Part shown: positions 9,639-18,509 of the stretch, piece after piece
Numbering within the stretch: the first letter of the stretch is position 1
Layout of the letters: each line of letters starts with the position of its first letter
NCBI RefSeq assembly: GCF_001650915.1
Contig: NZ_LXYO01000001.1
Coordinates: 248,001 to 312,000 of the forward strand
DNA: 64,000 nucleotides
Source: Marinobacter sp. EhC06
Lineage (GTDB): Bacteria > Pseudomonadota > Gammaproteobacteria > Pseudomonadales > Oleiphilaceae
Direction of reading: 5' to 3'
Made by a program: the position numbers and the translations under genes
The notes under the pieces: model-generated
The model's database searches: none
Told to the model about the DNA's origin: nothing
Seen by the model: only the letters and a program-made list of their open reading frames with translations

Positions 9639-10883
9639 TCAGTTTCTGTTACGTAATTGCGGTAGCCGCAAGGTAGCGATGGCGCCGCCCTGGTCCGGCG
9701 ACTCAATAGAAAACCGCCCCTGATGCGCCTTGATGACGGCTTGCACTACCGCAAGACCGAGCCCCGTGCCATGGGACTTGGTTGTGTAAAATGCTTCTGT
9801 TAACCGCGCCGCGTCCGAGGACTCGAAGCCCGGCCCGTTATCCACAACGCGAATGACCAGCTCGCCGGTTTCTTCGGTTACCCGAACAGCAACATGGGTC
9901 GCGCCGGCTTCAAGACTGTTATTTACAAGATTGGTACAGGCGCCTACGAGGGCGTCCCGGTTGCACATGAGACGACAGTCGCTGGAGATTTCATTCTGGA
10001 GCCTCACTTCTGCCCCGGGAGCCGGCTTCAACCCTTCCACCGCTGAAGCCAGCGCCGAAACCAGCTTGCCGGCAGACAGCTCCTCCGCCAGCCGGGTTTC
10101 GCCCCGGGCGAAAATCAGCATATCCCGCACTTGCTGCTCGAGGTGGGTCAGGCGAGACATCAAACGAGAAGCACAGCGCTGTCGCATTTCCTCGTCGAGA
10201 TCTTCCTGGCTAAGGTGACCGCCATAAAGGATAGCGGCAGACAGCGGGGTGCGAATCTGGTGAGCCAGGGATGCGACCATCTTACCCATGGCAGACAGGC
10301 GCTGGGCGTGTGCCAACTGCGCCTGAAGATGCCGGGTTTCTGTCAGGTCGGTCAGCAGAATCAACTGGCCGGGCTGGTTTTCCATGGTCCGGATCTCAAT
10401 GCTGACCCTGCGACCATCTTTCAGAGATACTTCGTGGCCGTCGTCGCGCCGGGGCGCGAAACAGCGATGGATGACATCCACCCATCGGGCGCCATCCAGG
10501 GGTTCTCCCAGAAGCGCAATGGCCGCCGGATTCGTCTGCGTCACCACGCCCTGGCTATCCAGAACGACAACGCCGGCAGGCAGTGCGTTCAGCAACGTAG
10601 ACAGGCGGTCTGCCAACTGCTCTTTCTCTTCAAGCTCCTGCTGGCGCTGAAGCGATTCCTGGTTCAGTTCGCCGGAGAGCTGGTTAACCCGCGACTCAAG
10701 GGTTCGGTACGAGTCAGTAATCTGTCGCGACATCCGGTTGAACAGTTCCAGGGCGGAATCCACCGCCGCGTCGTCCTGCTCCGGAAACAGGGCCGTAACC
10801 TTGTCGTTTACATCCGCCGCAGCGTTGGCGTTGGCTTTCGCGCCGCCAGCGCCGGACTGAAGAACAAACTGTGCCTGACTCAT
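9639..10883 (-). CDS. fleS: two-component sensor histidine kinase FleS
   Basis: FleS phosphorylates FleR. The 414-residue protein has no membrane segment, so it should be cytoplasmic like its Pseudomonas counterpart. A coiled coil covers about residues 50-95, a PAS domain follows (about 95-185, PAGVVVLDSQGVVTQTNPAA), then the HisKA dimerisation helix with His208 (SLAHQIRTPLSAA) and a HATPase domain with N box NLVNNSLEAGA and G boxes DNGPGF and GTGLGLAVV. The start carries GGGGAG seven bases upstream. A sigma54 promoter lies at 10951-10968. Confidence 0.95.
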   Translation of the reverse strand: MSQAQFVLQSGAGGAKANANAAADVNDKVTALFPEQDDAAVDSALELFNRMSRQITDSYRTLESRVNQLSGELNQESLQRQQELEEKEQLADRLSTLLNALPAGVVVLDSQGVVTQTNPAAIALLGEPLDGARWVDVIHRCFAPRRDDGHEVSLKDGRRVSIEIRTMENQPGQLILLTDLTETRHLQAQLAHAQRLSAMGKMVASLAHQIRTPLSAAILYGGHLSQEDLDEEMRQRCASRLMSRLTHLEQQVRDMLIFARGETRLAEELSAGKLVSALASAVEGLKPAPGAEVRLQNEISSDCRLMCNRDALVGACTNLVNNSLEAGATHVAVRVTEETGELVIRVVDNGPGFESSDAARLTEAFYTTKSHGTGLGLAVVQAVIKAHQGRFSIESPDQGGAIATLRLPQLRNRN

Positions 10884-10950
10884 AACCTGACTCCCCGATC
10901 GGCCCTTCAGTTCGGACCCAATAGTTCGGATACTTCGTTTGCAGGTCGTT

Positions 10951-10968
10951 AAGCCAGCACCGTGCCAA
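10951..10968 (-). promoter_or_regulatory. sigma54 (-24/-12) promoter for fleSR
   Basis: The minus strand reads TTGGCACGGTGCTGGCTT. The -24 box TTGGCACG is perfect and GG and GC are ten bases apart; the -12 box TGGC departs from TTGC by one base. The transcript would begin about 58 bases before fleS. FleQ, encoded immediately upstream, is the expected activator from Pseudomonas work. Confidence 0.82.
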
Positions 10969-11113
10969 CTTCATTTTTTCTATATATTTCAGCAGGAAAG
11001 AGAATCCAGAAAGAGAGGGATGACAATTTTACGTCGGTCAGAAATGGATACGGCGCCTCAGGTTACGAACCTTTGACGCCGTTTAATGTGCTTCAGAATC
11101 TGGAAGATCCAGC

Positions 11114-12565
11114 TCAGGATTCCTCAGATTCCTCTTCCCGTAGCCCGTACTTGCGAACCTTCTCTACCAGAGTGGTGCGACGGATCCGCAGCTTCTCGGC
11201 GGCTCTCGCCACTACACCGCCGGCTTCGTCGAGTGCCTGCTGGATCAGCTGCTTTTCAAGGTTGGAGAGGTAATCCTTGAGGTCGATACCGTTCACCGGC
11301 AGCAACGCCGGGGCATCCAGACCCACCAGACCGGGAATACCGGAAGGCATCCCGGTGTCCTCAACCGGACGGTTCTCATCATAGTCATCAACGTAACGGA
11401 ATTTTTTGGGCAACTCCTGTACGCCAATCACACTGTAGGGATGCATGATCGACAGGCGTTCGACCAGATTGGCCAATTCACGCACGTTGCCGGGCCAGTC
11501 ATGGCGACACAGGCTCATGATCGCCGCCGAATTCATCCGCAGCGAGCCCCGCTTCTCTTTTTCCATCCGGGAAATAAGCTCGTTGATCAGCAGAGGAATG
11601 TCTTCCACCCGATCACGCAAAGCGGGCATCTCGATGGGGAACACGTTCAGGCGGTAATACAGATCTTCCCGGAAATCTCCGGACTCGATCATGTCTTCCA
11701 GATGCTTGTGAGTGGCGGCAATGACCCGAACATCCGCCGACTGGGTCCGATTACTACCCACCCGCTCGAAGGTACGCTCCTGCAAAACCCGAAGAATCTT
11801 CACCTGCATGTTGAGCGGCATGTCGCCGATCTCATCCAGAAACAGAGTGCCACCCTCGGCCATCTCGAAGCGCCCTACCCTGGCCGTGATGGCACCGGTG
11901 AAGGCGCCTTTTTCATGGCCGAACAGCTCGCTTTCCAGAAGCTCCGCCGGAATGGCGCCACAATTGACCGGAACGAATGGTTTGTCCCGCCGGGAAGAAT
12001 GGTAATGCAGGTTGCGGGCGACAACTTCCTTGCCGGTACCGGACTCACCGGTAATAAGAACGCTGACGTCCTTGTCCGCCACCTGCTCCATCAGCTGGCG
12101 TACCTGCTGGACTTTTCGGCTGGTTCCCACAAGGCTGCGAAAGAGCTGAAGACCGCGCTGCTGGCCGCGCTCCCGGGAACGGCTGAACTGGTCCCGGTAA
12201 ATCTGGGCCCGGTAGAGGGAATCAACAAACTTGGTGTAATTGAGCGGCCATTCCATGCGCGCAATGATGCGCGCGCTGGCATCAACGGACAGGCCCTTGA
12301 GTTCAGGATGCCCAACAACCAGCAACGGAACTCCCTGAACCGCATTGCTCACAACCGTAATGGCCTCGGTGGCGCCAGGATCCTCTCCGTTCACCACCGC
12401 GACTGCGACATCTGAAAGCCTATCCTCGTCGCCGCTGTTCAAAAGTGCCCTGGCTTCATCGCCGGCAAGGACCTGCTCCTCGCCGATGAACTCAAGAATG
12501 GTGACCATGTCCCGCAATCTTGAATCATCCTCGCTCAGCACCAGCACTTTGTTATTTTTAGACAT
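11114..12565 (-). CDS. fleQ: flagellar master regulator FleQ (sigma54-dependent activator)
   Basis: FleQ heads the polar-flagellum cascade and in Pseudomonas also responds to c-di-GMP and FleN. The 483-residue product has an N-terminal FleQ-type receiver-like domain (1-120), a AAA+ domain with Walker A GESGTGKE at 173-180 and GAFTGA at 220-225, and a Fis-type HTH near the C-terminus ([22 protein letters not shown]). Length and domain order match FleQ. It is flanked by fliT upstream and fleS downstream, as in Pseudomonas. No convincing terminator follows it; a hairpin at 11050-11082 lacks a U run. Confidence 0.96.
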   Translation of the reverse strand: MSKNNKVLVLSEDDSRLRDMVTILEFIGEEQVLAGDEARALLNSGDEDRLSDVAVAVVNGEDPGATEAITVVSNAVQGVPLLVVGHPELKGLSVDASARIIARMEWPLNYTKFVDSLYRAQIYRDQFSRSRERGQQRGLQLFRSLVGTSRKVQQVRQLMEQVADKDVSVLITGESGTGKEVVARNLHYHSSRRDKPFVPVNCGAIPAELLESELFGHEKGAFTGAITARVGRFEMAEGGTLFLDEIGDMPLNMQVKILRVLQERTFERVGSNRTQSADVRVIAATHKHLEDMIESGDFREDLYYRLNVFPIEMPALRDRVEDIPLLINELISRMEKEKRGSLRMNSAAIMSLCRHDWPGNVRELANLVERLSIMHPYSVIGVQELPKKFRYVDDYDENRPVEDTGMPSGIPGLVGLDAPALLPVNGIDLKDYLSNLEKQLIQQALDEAGGVVARAAEKLRIRRTTLVEKVRKYGLREEESEES

Positions 12566-12635
12566 TCAACCGAATCTCTTGAGGGATTTGTGCGGTATTT
12601 AAGACTGTAAGGACGACAGAGTCAATTTTATGACG

Positions 12636-12965
12636 CTATTTTGGTCGATTCGAAGAGACGTTCTGATAGGCCTTTGCTGCGCTCCGATTCCGGTTTACTC
12701 CCTTGAGACCATCTTCCGCTTCCCTGCGGGCAATTCGGGCAGATTCATCCGCTGCGTCAATAAACTGCTGCAACTCCTGCAAGCGGAGCCTCACCGGCTC
12801 CGCCTCGACCTCTCCCGCCTCCAGGGCAGCCATCAGGGGCTCGACTGCCGGCTTCACCTTCTCGTTGAGACTGGTCATCGTTTCCCAGTCTTTGTCTGCG
12901 AGAGCACGACCAAGATCGGCCATCAACTGGTCGAGATGATCGAGGTGAGTTTGCGGGTCTGCCAT
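12636..12965 (-). CDS. fliT: FliT-like flagellar chaperone
   Basis: The 109-residue, mainly helical protein has the FliT pattern: an N-terminal helix pair (LDQLMADLGRALADKDWETMTSLNEKVKP), a middle hairpin, and a C-terminal tail GVNRNRSAAKAYQ resembling the basic-Lys-Ala-Tyr ending of FliT. FliT (FleP in P. aeruginosa) chaperones the cap protein FliD and regulates export. AAGGAGA precedes the ATG at 12965. It lies just upstream of fleQ as expected, but its usual upstream neighbour fliS is about 43 kb away here. The family is short and divergent, so this is a position-supported call. Confidence 0.75.
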   Translation of the reverse strand: MADPQTHLDHLDQLMADLGRALADKDWETMTSLNEKVKPAVEPLMAALEAGEVEAEPVRLRLQELQQFIDAADESARIARREAEDGLKGVNRNRSAAKAYQNVSSNRPK

Positions 12966-12982
12966 GTCGGTCTCCTTGGGAA

Positions 12983-14341
12983 TCAACGGCGGGCAGCACG
13001 ACGGGCGGCTGAGGCAGTAAATTCACTGCCCCGGAACCCGGGACTGAAATCATACGCCGGGAAACCATCATCCAACCCATCAATGTAGTAACGCTCCGCC
13101 TTCAGGTCGTAGGTCATCTCCATGGTAGTCCAGAAAACCGGCTCACTGTAATAGCTGATGTTGTGGGCCTCGGACACACGCCACAGGTTTCCGTCCGCAT
13201 CGTATTCCTCGGAGGCCAGAATCTGCCAGCTATCTTCATCCACGTAGAACACGCGCCGATCATAGATGTGGCTGATACCAGTCCGACGTTTCGCTTCCAC
13301 CACCCACACCCGATGAAGCTCATACCGGGTCAGCTCCTGATTGATATGGCCCGGACGAATCACGTCATCGGCTTCCACCTGAGGACCGTGCAGTTTGTAG
13401 GCATTGTAGGGTACGAACAGCTCTCGCTTGCCTTTCAGTTCCCAGTCGTACTGGTTAGGCGCACCGTTGTACATATCTTTCTGGTCTACCGAACGCAGTG
13501 ACGATGAATTCGGCAGGTCGGTCTCGTAGGCCAGGTTCGGCGATCTGCGGAGCCGGCGGGAGCCGGAATCATACCGCCAGGCCAGACGCGGCGACCGCAC
13601 CTGATCAAGGGTTTCGTGGACCAGCGTAATGGTGCCAGCCAGCGACGACGGCGCAATGGTGTCTGTCTTCAGGTAGAAAATCTTGTTATCGATTTCCGCC
13701 AGTTCCGCTCCTTTCTGGCTGTACGCAAAAAAGTAGTCGTAATCATTGATCACCGGGTTGTAGGAGCCATCCCTCTGGGGCGTCGCAGATGCACTGCGCA
13801 GGGAAATCTCTTCGCCCCGGTAACGCAGGATGTGGTTCCAGATGACTTCCAGGCCGTCTTTTGGGATTGGGAACGGGCTGGTCATGATGGTGTCGCGGAC
13901 GCCGTTACCGTTATCCAGCAACTGTGCTGTCAGCGCATTCTCACGAAACTTGTCATAGACATGCTCCGGAAACGCCGCCGTGCGGCGAGTCTGGTAAACA
14001 GGCATGAAGAAGTCAGGCCCATACTTTTCCAGCATCGCGATATGGCCATCTGAGAGCTTGTCCCGGTACAGGTCAAGATTGTCGGAGGTTATGACAAAGA
14101 GGGCCTCATCTCCCGGAAAGGGATCTATTTCAACCTGGCCCTTGCGCCAGCCCGCCGGAGGTGTGGCAAGACCTCCCGTCCACTCTGGAATGCTGCCTGA
14201 ACGGTTGCCTTCCCTCTCGGCTCCAACCGGCGTGAGGTCGCCACCCAGCCGCTCGGCTTCGGCGGTCGTGACTTTGGACAGAGCCTGTCCGGAAAAACCG
14301 AGAAAAACCAGGGCGACACCTGCAACGATGTGGCTTCGCAT
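12983..14341 (-). CDS. DUF1329 periplasmic protein
   Basis: The 452-residue protein starts with a signal peptide (residues 1-22, VALVFLGFSGQALS) and continues with the DUF1329 pattern (LTPVGAEREGNRSGSIPEWTGGL, RHVWVVEAKR-like segment near 340, YDADGNLWRVSEAHNISYYSEP). Members often sit beside DUF1302 porin-like genes and RND genes linked to lipid or sterol metabolism; none are adjacent here. The ATG has GGAGG eight bases before it. A palindrome matching the PsrA consensus lies 82-95 bases upstream, pointing to fatty-acid control. It ends 17 bases before fliT, so read-through into fliT is possible. Confidence 0.85.
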   Translation of the reverse strand: MRSHIVAGVALVFLGFSGQALSKVTTAEAERLGGDLTPVGAEREGNRSGSIPEWTGGLATPPAGWRKGQVEIDPFPGDEALFVITSDNLDLYRDKLSDGHIAMLEKYGPDFFMPVYQTRRTAAFPEHVYDKFRENALTAQLLDNGNGVRDTIMTSPFPIPKDGLEVIWNHILRYRGEEISLRSASATPQRDGSYNPVINDYDYFFAYSQKGAELAEIDNKIFYLKTDTIAPSSLAGTITLVHETLDQVRSPRLAWRYDSGSRRLRRSPNLAYETDLPNSSSLRSVDQKDMYNGAPNQYDWELKGKRELFVPYNAYKLHGPQVEADDVIRPGHINQELTRYELHRVWVVEAKRRTGISHIYDRRVFYVDEDSWQILASEEYDADGNLWRVSEAHNISYYSEPVFWTTMEMTYDLKAERYYIDGLDDGFPAYDFSPGFRGSEFTASAARRAARR

Positions 14342-14422
14342 CCCTTACACCTCCAGAAATTCATGCTGTTGGGTAGCCGCAACGATCAGAACTCGCACAG
14401 CCGGGCGCCTTTTTGCCAAATT

Positions 14423-14436
14423 CAAACGGTCGTTTC
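14423..14436. promoter_or_regulatory. PsrA-like operator upstream of the DUF1329 gene
   Basis: The minus strand reads TTGAAACGACCGTTTGAA, which contains GAAAC-N4-GTTTG. This fits the published Pseudomonas PsrA consensus (G/C)AAAC-N2-4-GTTT(G/C). PsrA is a TetR-type repressor relieved by long-chain fatty acids. Whether psrA exists in this genome is not visible here. Confidence 0.5.
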
Positions 14437-14565
14437 AAGTGAATGTTTGTATTTTATTGTGAAACCTGTCTTCACAGACAGTTGAAGAAATTTGCCACCG
14501 AAAATGGTATAGTGGCGAATTAATTTTCCGGGGTTAAACCCGCGCTGGGGGATTGAAGGTATTCC

Positions 14566-15078
14566 ATGGCCTCGCAATGGCACTCACTGGTTTCGCAAAA
14601 ACTCTTTCTCGCCCGCACCCTGCTGGGGCAACTGGACCGGCCAACCGTCGAGGCTGAAGGGCAATCTCCTAACGAAGCAGAACAGGCCTTGCGTCGGGAG
14701 GCAGCGATTCAAGGAGCGATTGAACTCCTCCTCAGGTCCCGGAAATTATTGCTGGTGATGATCGCCAGGTTGTACCAGAAAAAGTCCGAAGAACCTGCAA
14801 CTCTGGATGAACTGGCCTCTCTGATCGGACCGGAACCGAATGAAATAGGTCGGCTGAGAGAGCTGGAACAGCGCTCGGGAAGCTGGTGGAACCACATGGA
14901 ACAACTGGAACGCTCACAGAGCCGACCACCGGCGACCAAAAAAACCGTCAGCGCGGAGAACATCATTGCGGTGTCCGCCGATTCCGGCCCGGATCGATCC
15001 GCGACGGCGTTGCTGAAAACACTGAATGCCGTCAAACATTTTGCCGACGATCTGGAAGACCAGCACAGCGAGTGGTAA
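14566..15078 (+). CDS. conserved DUF6586-like protein
   Basis: This 170-residue, mostly helical cytoplasmic protein resembles the uncharacterised family encoded near sulA-lexA-topA in Pseudomonas. Visible features are a tryptophan-containing N-terminus (MASQWHSLVSQKLFLARTLL), an Ala/Glu-rich helix, LLLVMIARLYQKK, and the segment SWWNHMEQLERSQ followed by a low-complexity stretch. No signal peptide or membrane helix is evident. A GAAGG site stands before the ATG. Function is unknown. It is divergent from the DUF1329 gene and followed by another small conserved gene. Confidence 0.7.
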   Translation: MASQWHSLVSQKLFLARTLLGQLDRPTVEAEGQSPNEAEQALRREAAIQGAIELLLRSRKLLLVMIARLYQKKSEEPATLDELASLIGPEPNEIGRLRELEQRSGSWWNHMEQLERSQSRPPATKKTVSAENIIAVSADSGPDRSATALLKTLNAVKHFADDLEDQHSEW

Positions 15079-15129
15079 ATCACTCCAATCGCCTGCTTTC
15101 CAGATCGTATTAACTTGAAGGTTTACTGA

Positions 15130-15390
15130 ATGTCACCATCGTTTTTTGAAATCGTGCAACTGACCAACGGCGATTACGCCCTGCGCCGCATTGATGATGA
15201 CAGTGCGCCGCTGGTAAAGATCTCTTTCTCGGAAGAAGCCCGGGAAATGATGGAAGACCGTGATATGTCCGTCGCCAAAGCAATGATCGCCGCAGGCATT
15301 GAGGCTGTGGGCAATGTTGCCCACGATATCGACTGGGAAGATGACGATTTGGACGCTTCAGACGCCCAGCCCTCCTACACTCTCCACTGA
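15130..15390 (+). CDS. small conserved hypothetical protein
   Basis: The 86-residue acidic protein (SFFEIVQLTNGDYALRRIDD...) resembles the small protein encoded next to sulA in Pseudomonas. It has no membrane segment or recognisable motif, and the C-terminal third is strongly acidic (DIDWEDDDLDASDA). It starts 51 bases after the DUF6586-like gene and probably shares its transcript. Its stop lies four bases from the convergent sulA stop. No function can be assigned from sequence. Confidence 0.75.
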   Translation: MSPSFFEIVQLTNGDYALRRIDDDSAPLVKISFSEEAREMMEDRDMSVAKAMIAAGIEAVGNVAHDIDWEDDDLDASDAQPSYTLH

Positions 15391-15394
15391 GCGA

Positions 15395-15886
15395 CTAACG
15401 CTGCCTGAGAACGACCCCGTGGCTGCTGCCTTCGGCAGAAGCTTTTTGCAGGGATTCCAGGGCAGCTCGACCCAGTTTACGGGTCCACATGACCACCGCA
15501 TGGCACGTACCCGCGCTGAGGGCTCGCTCGGCCAGCTCCTGAGCTGGATAGTCCGGTGTTGAACGAAGCACCAGCAACTCGCCAGCCACGATTCCATGCA
15601 TTTTTTGCCACTTGCTGACCAATGCCTGAGGCGGGTCGATCCAGGCCAGCCAACGCTTTTCCTGGTTCAGTTGGGTCAGCATGGGCAACAGCAGCTGGAA
15701 GTTTTCTACCTGGCCCTCCGGCAGGATAATTTCCGTTACGTTGCCGGCGACCTTGGCTTCGGTGGGTTCCGGAGAACGTCGGGCGCGAATGACAGAACGT
15801 CGCTCGCGGGCGGCGGTTGCCGGCACTGAACAGGACAGAGCATTAGGATTGTAGGCCAGATTCTGATTAAAGCTCATTTGTTCCAT
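15395..15886 (-). CDS. sulA: SOS cell-division inhibitor SulA
   Basis: SulA binds FtsZ and blocks septation after DNA damage. The 163-residue product has the SulA core: NVTEIILPEGQVENFQLLLPMLTQLNQEKRWLAWIDPP and the later ELAERALSAGTCHAVVMWTRKL. The N-terminal 45 residues are poorly conserved, as usual. It starts 41 bases downstream of the lexA stop and that gap holds no LexA box, so it is most likely expressed from the LexA-controlled lexA promoter. This lexA-sulA order is the Pseudomonas one. Confidence 0.93.
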   Translation of the reverse strand: MEQMSFNQNLAYNPNALSCSVPATAARERRSVIRARRSPEPTEAKVAGNVTEIILPEGQVENFQLLLPMLTQLNQEKRWLAWIDPPQALVSKWQKMHGIVAGELLVLRSTPDYPAQELAERALSAGTCHAVVMWTRKLGRAALESLQKASAEGSSHGVVLRQR

Positions 15887-15927
15887 AATTCACCCGTTTT
15901 CAATCTATCTGAGGCTATCCGGACTGA

Positions 15928-16539
15928 TCAGTGCAGATCAGAGCGGCGGATAACACCGACACCCAGACCTTCGATGAACAATTCCTGCTCTGTCAGGTCT
16001 ACTTCGATGGGTTCGAATTCTTCGTTCTCGGCAATCAGGTAGACTTTCGAGCCTTCCTTACGGAAACGCTTTACCGTGACCTCATCGCCAACCCGGGCAA
16101 CGACCACCTGGCCATTGTGAACATCCTGTGTGCTGTGCACCGCCAGCAAGTCGCCATCAAGAATGCCAATATCCTTCATGCTCATGCCCCGAACCCGCAA
16201 CAGGTAGTCTGCCGAGGGCGAGAAGAACTCAGGCCGGAGAGTGCAGTGATCCTCAATGTGCTCCTGGGCGAGGATCGGACTACCGGCCGCAACCTGCCCG
16301 ATAACCGGCAAACCCAGATCTTCTTCAGCCTCAGGCAGACGGATACCGCGGCTGGCCCCGGGCACCATCTCGATGGCCCCTTTACGAGCCAGCGCGCGAA
16401 GATGCTCCTCTGCTGCATTGGCCGAACGGAAACCCAGTTCCGCCGCGATTTCAGCGCGAGTTGGCGGATAGCCGGTCTCATCGACGTATCGGCGTATGAT
16501 ATCCAGTACCTGTGACTGCCTTGCTGTCAGCTTCATCAA
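15928..16539 (-). CDS. lexA: SOS repressor LexA
   Basis: LexA represses SOS genes until RecA-stimulated self-cleavage. The 203-residue protein has the winged HTH (residues 1-65, [29 protein letters not shown]), the cleavage site Ala85-Gly86 in VAAGSPI, the catalytic Ser120 ([10 protein letters not shown]) and Lys157 (VTVKRF). All catalytic parts are intact. The start could be the first or second Met codon. A full LexA box and a sigma70-type promoter lie upstream, so it is autoregulated. It is followed by sulA. Confidence 0.97.
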   Translation of the reverse strand: MMKLTARQSQVLDIIRRYVDETGYPPTRAEIAAELGFRSANAAEEHLRALARKGAIEMVPGASRGIRLPEAEEDLGLPVIGQVAAGSPILAQEHIEDHCTLRPEFFSPSADYLLRVRGMSMKDIGILDGDLLAVHSTQDVHNGQVVVARVGDEVTVKRFRKEGSKVYLIAENEEFEPIEVDLTEQELFIEGLGVGVIRRSDLH

Positions 16540-16602
16540 GCTACTCCGCTATATCGGGGCCTGGGCCGGAATTCGCTTTCCGGAAAAACCGCACCGGGCG
16601 CC

Positions 16603-16618
16603 CTGTTTTTTTATACAG
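16603..16618. promoter_or_regulatory. LexA box upstream of lexA-sulA
   Basis: CTGTTTTTTTATACAG matches the CTGT-N8-ACAG LexA operator exactly. It lies about 65 bases before the lexA ATG and just downstream of the -10 element. A second candidate, CTGACTATATACAG at 16623-16636, is two bases too short and is not counted. Confidence 0.88.
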
Positions 16619-16625
16619 TAAACTG

Positions 16626-16654
16626 ACTATATACAGTGTTTTATCCAGTGTAAA
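16626..16654 (-). promoter_or_regulatory. sigma70-type promoter of lexA
   Basis: On the minus strand TTTACA and TATAGT are separated by 17 bases. The LexA box begins eight bases downstream, so bound LexA would occlude the start of transcription. Confidence 0.55.
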
Positions 16655-16749
16655 GTCAGGCCCATGATTTTCTTGCATTCGCTTAACGATGATGATCTCC
16701 AGCCCTGTGATATGGTTAACGCACGAGTCCTCACGAATCAGGGAGCACC

Positions 16750-17751
16750 ATGACCCAAGCCAGTGCCTGCAGGATGCCTGACATCCTGAAGACAAACGAA
16801 GGGAAGGAACGCCGGGTTGGCGTCGAGATCGAGCTATCCGGCCTGGGCTACGATGAGCTGGTCACATTGGCCGCCAAACTATTGAAAGGTACCCCGGTAC
16901 TCCAGTCACGGTACGTGACAGCACTGCAGACAGAACTCGGCGAATTCACGGTGGAGCTTGATTCCGACCCTATCAAGGATCTGGATCTGACCGATGGGCG
17001 ACTTCCTGAATCGATCAGGGAACTGGGTGGCCAGGCGATGGATGTGATTGATGCGGCCGCAGAGCGTGTTGTGCCCCTGGAAATCATCAGTCCACCCCTG
17101 CCATTTTCCAGCCTGGATGCCATCGAATCTCTCGTTGACGACCTCAGGAAGGCCGGTGCGCTGGGCAGCCGGGATGCCATCTATTTTGCCTTCGGACTGC
17201 AGCTGAACCCGGAACTGCCGGATCTCAGCCCGGAGACATTGGTCCGCTACTTTCAGGCGTTTGCTGCGCTGTACGACTGGCTCAAGCACCGGCATCAACT
17301 GGATGTCAGCCGCAAATTCACGACCTACATCGAACCCTGGCATGGTCGCTACACCGAGCTTCTGATGGAAGATAACTACCAGCCAAATCTCGGCGAGCTG
17401 ATGGAGGACTACCTGGAGTTCAATCCAACCCGCAACCGTGCGCTTGATCTGCTCCCGCTCTTCGCCCATCTGGACAGGGAGCGCCTTGAACGCCATGTTC
17501 AGGACCCGAGGATCAAGAGCCGGCCAACCCTGCACTACCGCTTGCCGGATTGCGACATCGATAATCCTGACTGGCATTTTTCCACCGTGTGGAACGATTG
17601 GACCGTACTGGAGCAACTGGCCAACAATCCGGACGACCTGGCCGACATGCGGCGACTGTTCCGGGAGCGGCGGAAACTCAACCTGCATAACCTGACCCAC
17701 AGCTGGCAGGAAACTACCGAAGACTGGCTGGCCAAGAACGGGTATGTCTGA
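16750..17751 (+). CDS. putative amidoligase (glutamine synthetase-like COOH-NH2 ligase)
   Basis: The 333-residue protein has the amidoligase_2 pattern: the N-terminal GVEIELSG strand (Glu residues expected to bind Mg-ATP), EFTVELDSD near residue 70, VVPLEIISPPLPF near 115, and a later FTTYIEPWHGRYTELLMEDNY and LDLLPLFAHLD. Such enzymes form amide bonds between a carboxylate and an amine using ATP. It overlaps the next gene, a class I glutamine-amidotransferase-like peptidase, by eight bases, a pairing noted in comparative surveys of amidoligases. The substrate is unknown; a peptide-like or gamma-glutamyl product is an inference from the partner. Confidence 0.85.
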   Translation: MTQASACRMPDILKTNEGKERRVGVEIELSGLGYDELVTLAAKLLKGTPVLQSRYVTALQTELGEFTVELDSDPIKDLDLTDGRLPESIRELGGQAMDVIDAAAERVVPLEIISPPLPFSSLDAIESLVDDLRKAGALGSRDAIYFAFGLQLNPELPDLSPETLVRYFQAFAALYDWLKHRHQLDVSRKFTTYIEPWHGRYTELLMEDNYQPNLGELMEDYLEFNPTRNRALDLLPLFAHLDRERLERHVQDPRIKSRPTLHYRLPDCDIDNPDWHFSTVWNDWTVLEQLANNPDDLADMRRLFRERRKLNLHNLTHSWQETTEDWLAKNGYV

Positions 17752-18478
17752 ACAGCATTCGGAACAGGAGCTTGAGGTTCCCGGCCTGACCATCGGCATC
17801 AGCGGCCCCGCCCGCAAAAGCCTGGCCCATCGTCTGATCAGCCTTGGACTGCGTCTTCACGGCGCCCGTACCCATTACATTCGTCCCGGATCACGGGTAG
17901 CCGTAGCCATGCTGGATGGCCTGGTACTCTCCGGCGGCACCCATGTCCATCCAGAGCGATACGGCCAGGAACCCCGGGTTACCGCTCACTATGACCGCAA
18001 ACGGGATGCAACCGATCAGTCGCTGCTTGAGCAGGCTGAGGCCATTGGTATTCCCGTGCTCGGGATTTGCCGCGGTGCACAGTTCATCAACGTTTTTCAT
18101 GGCGGGTCGCTGTGCCAGAACGTGACACCGCTGAGGTTCAATACCCGACATCGCCCGTTGCTATTGCCCCTGCAAACCGTGCGTCTGGTCACGCACAGCC
18201 GGCTTGAACAAGCGATGCGCTCGCCGGTGATCGGCGCCAACCGGATTCACAGCCAGACAATCAAGCGCCTGGGCCGGAATCTGCGTGTGACCGCCGTGGA
18301 TAATGACCTTTTCGTACAGGCCATTGAAAGCACAGGAGGCCAGTGGCTGACAGGTATACAGTGGCATCCTGAATATCTGCTCTACCATGGTGGGCACCGG
18401 CGCATCTTTGGCCAGTTCGTGGATGCCGCCCGCCGATTCAAACTGGCCCGCCTGGAGCCGCAAACCGGCGATGCCTGA
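17744..18478 (+). CDS. class I glutamine amidotransferase-like gamma-glutamyl hydrolase (peptidase C26 family)
   Basis: The 244-residue protein has the triad of class I amidotransferases: Cys109 in GICRGAQ, and His208 and Glu210 in QWHPE. LSGGTHVHPERYG near 62-74 resembles PuuD-type gamma-glutamyl-GABA hydrolases. It is translationally coupled to the amidoligase. The likely role is hydrolysis of a gamma-glutamyl bond, or removal or transfer of an amide from the product made by its partner. Substrate and direction of the pathway are unknown. Confidence 0.85.
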   Translation: MSEQHSEQELEVPGLTIGISGPARKSLAHRLISLGLRLHGARTHYIRPGSRVAVAMLDGLVLSGGTHVHPERYGQEPRVTAHYDRKRDATDQSLLEQAEAIGIPVLGICRGAQFINVFHGGSLCQNVTPLRFNTRHRPLLLPLQTVRLVTHSRLEQAMRSPVIGANRIHSQTIKRLGRNLRVTAVDNDLFVQAIESTGGQWLTGIQWHPEYLLYHGGHRRIFGQFVDAARRFKLARLEPQTGDA

Positions 18479-18509
18479 TAATCTAACTGTTTCCAGAGGA
18501 GGAAAAACC

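Noticed and set aside
11050..11082. Terminator after fleQ
   Set aside because: The hairpin is imperfect and no U run follows on the minus strand.
16623..16636. Second LexA box CTGACTATATACAG near lexA
   Set aside because: The half sites are two bases too close for the CTGT-N8-ACAG operator.
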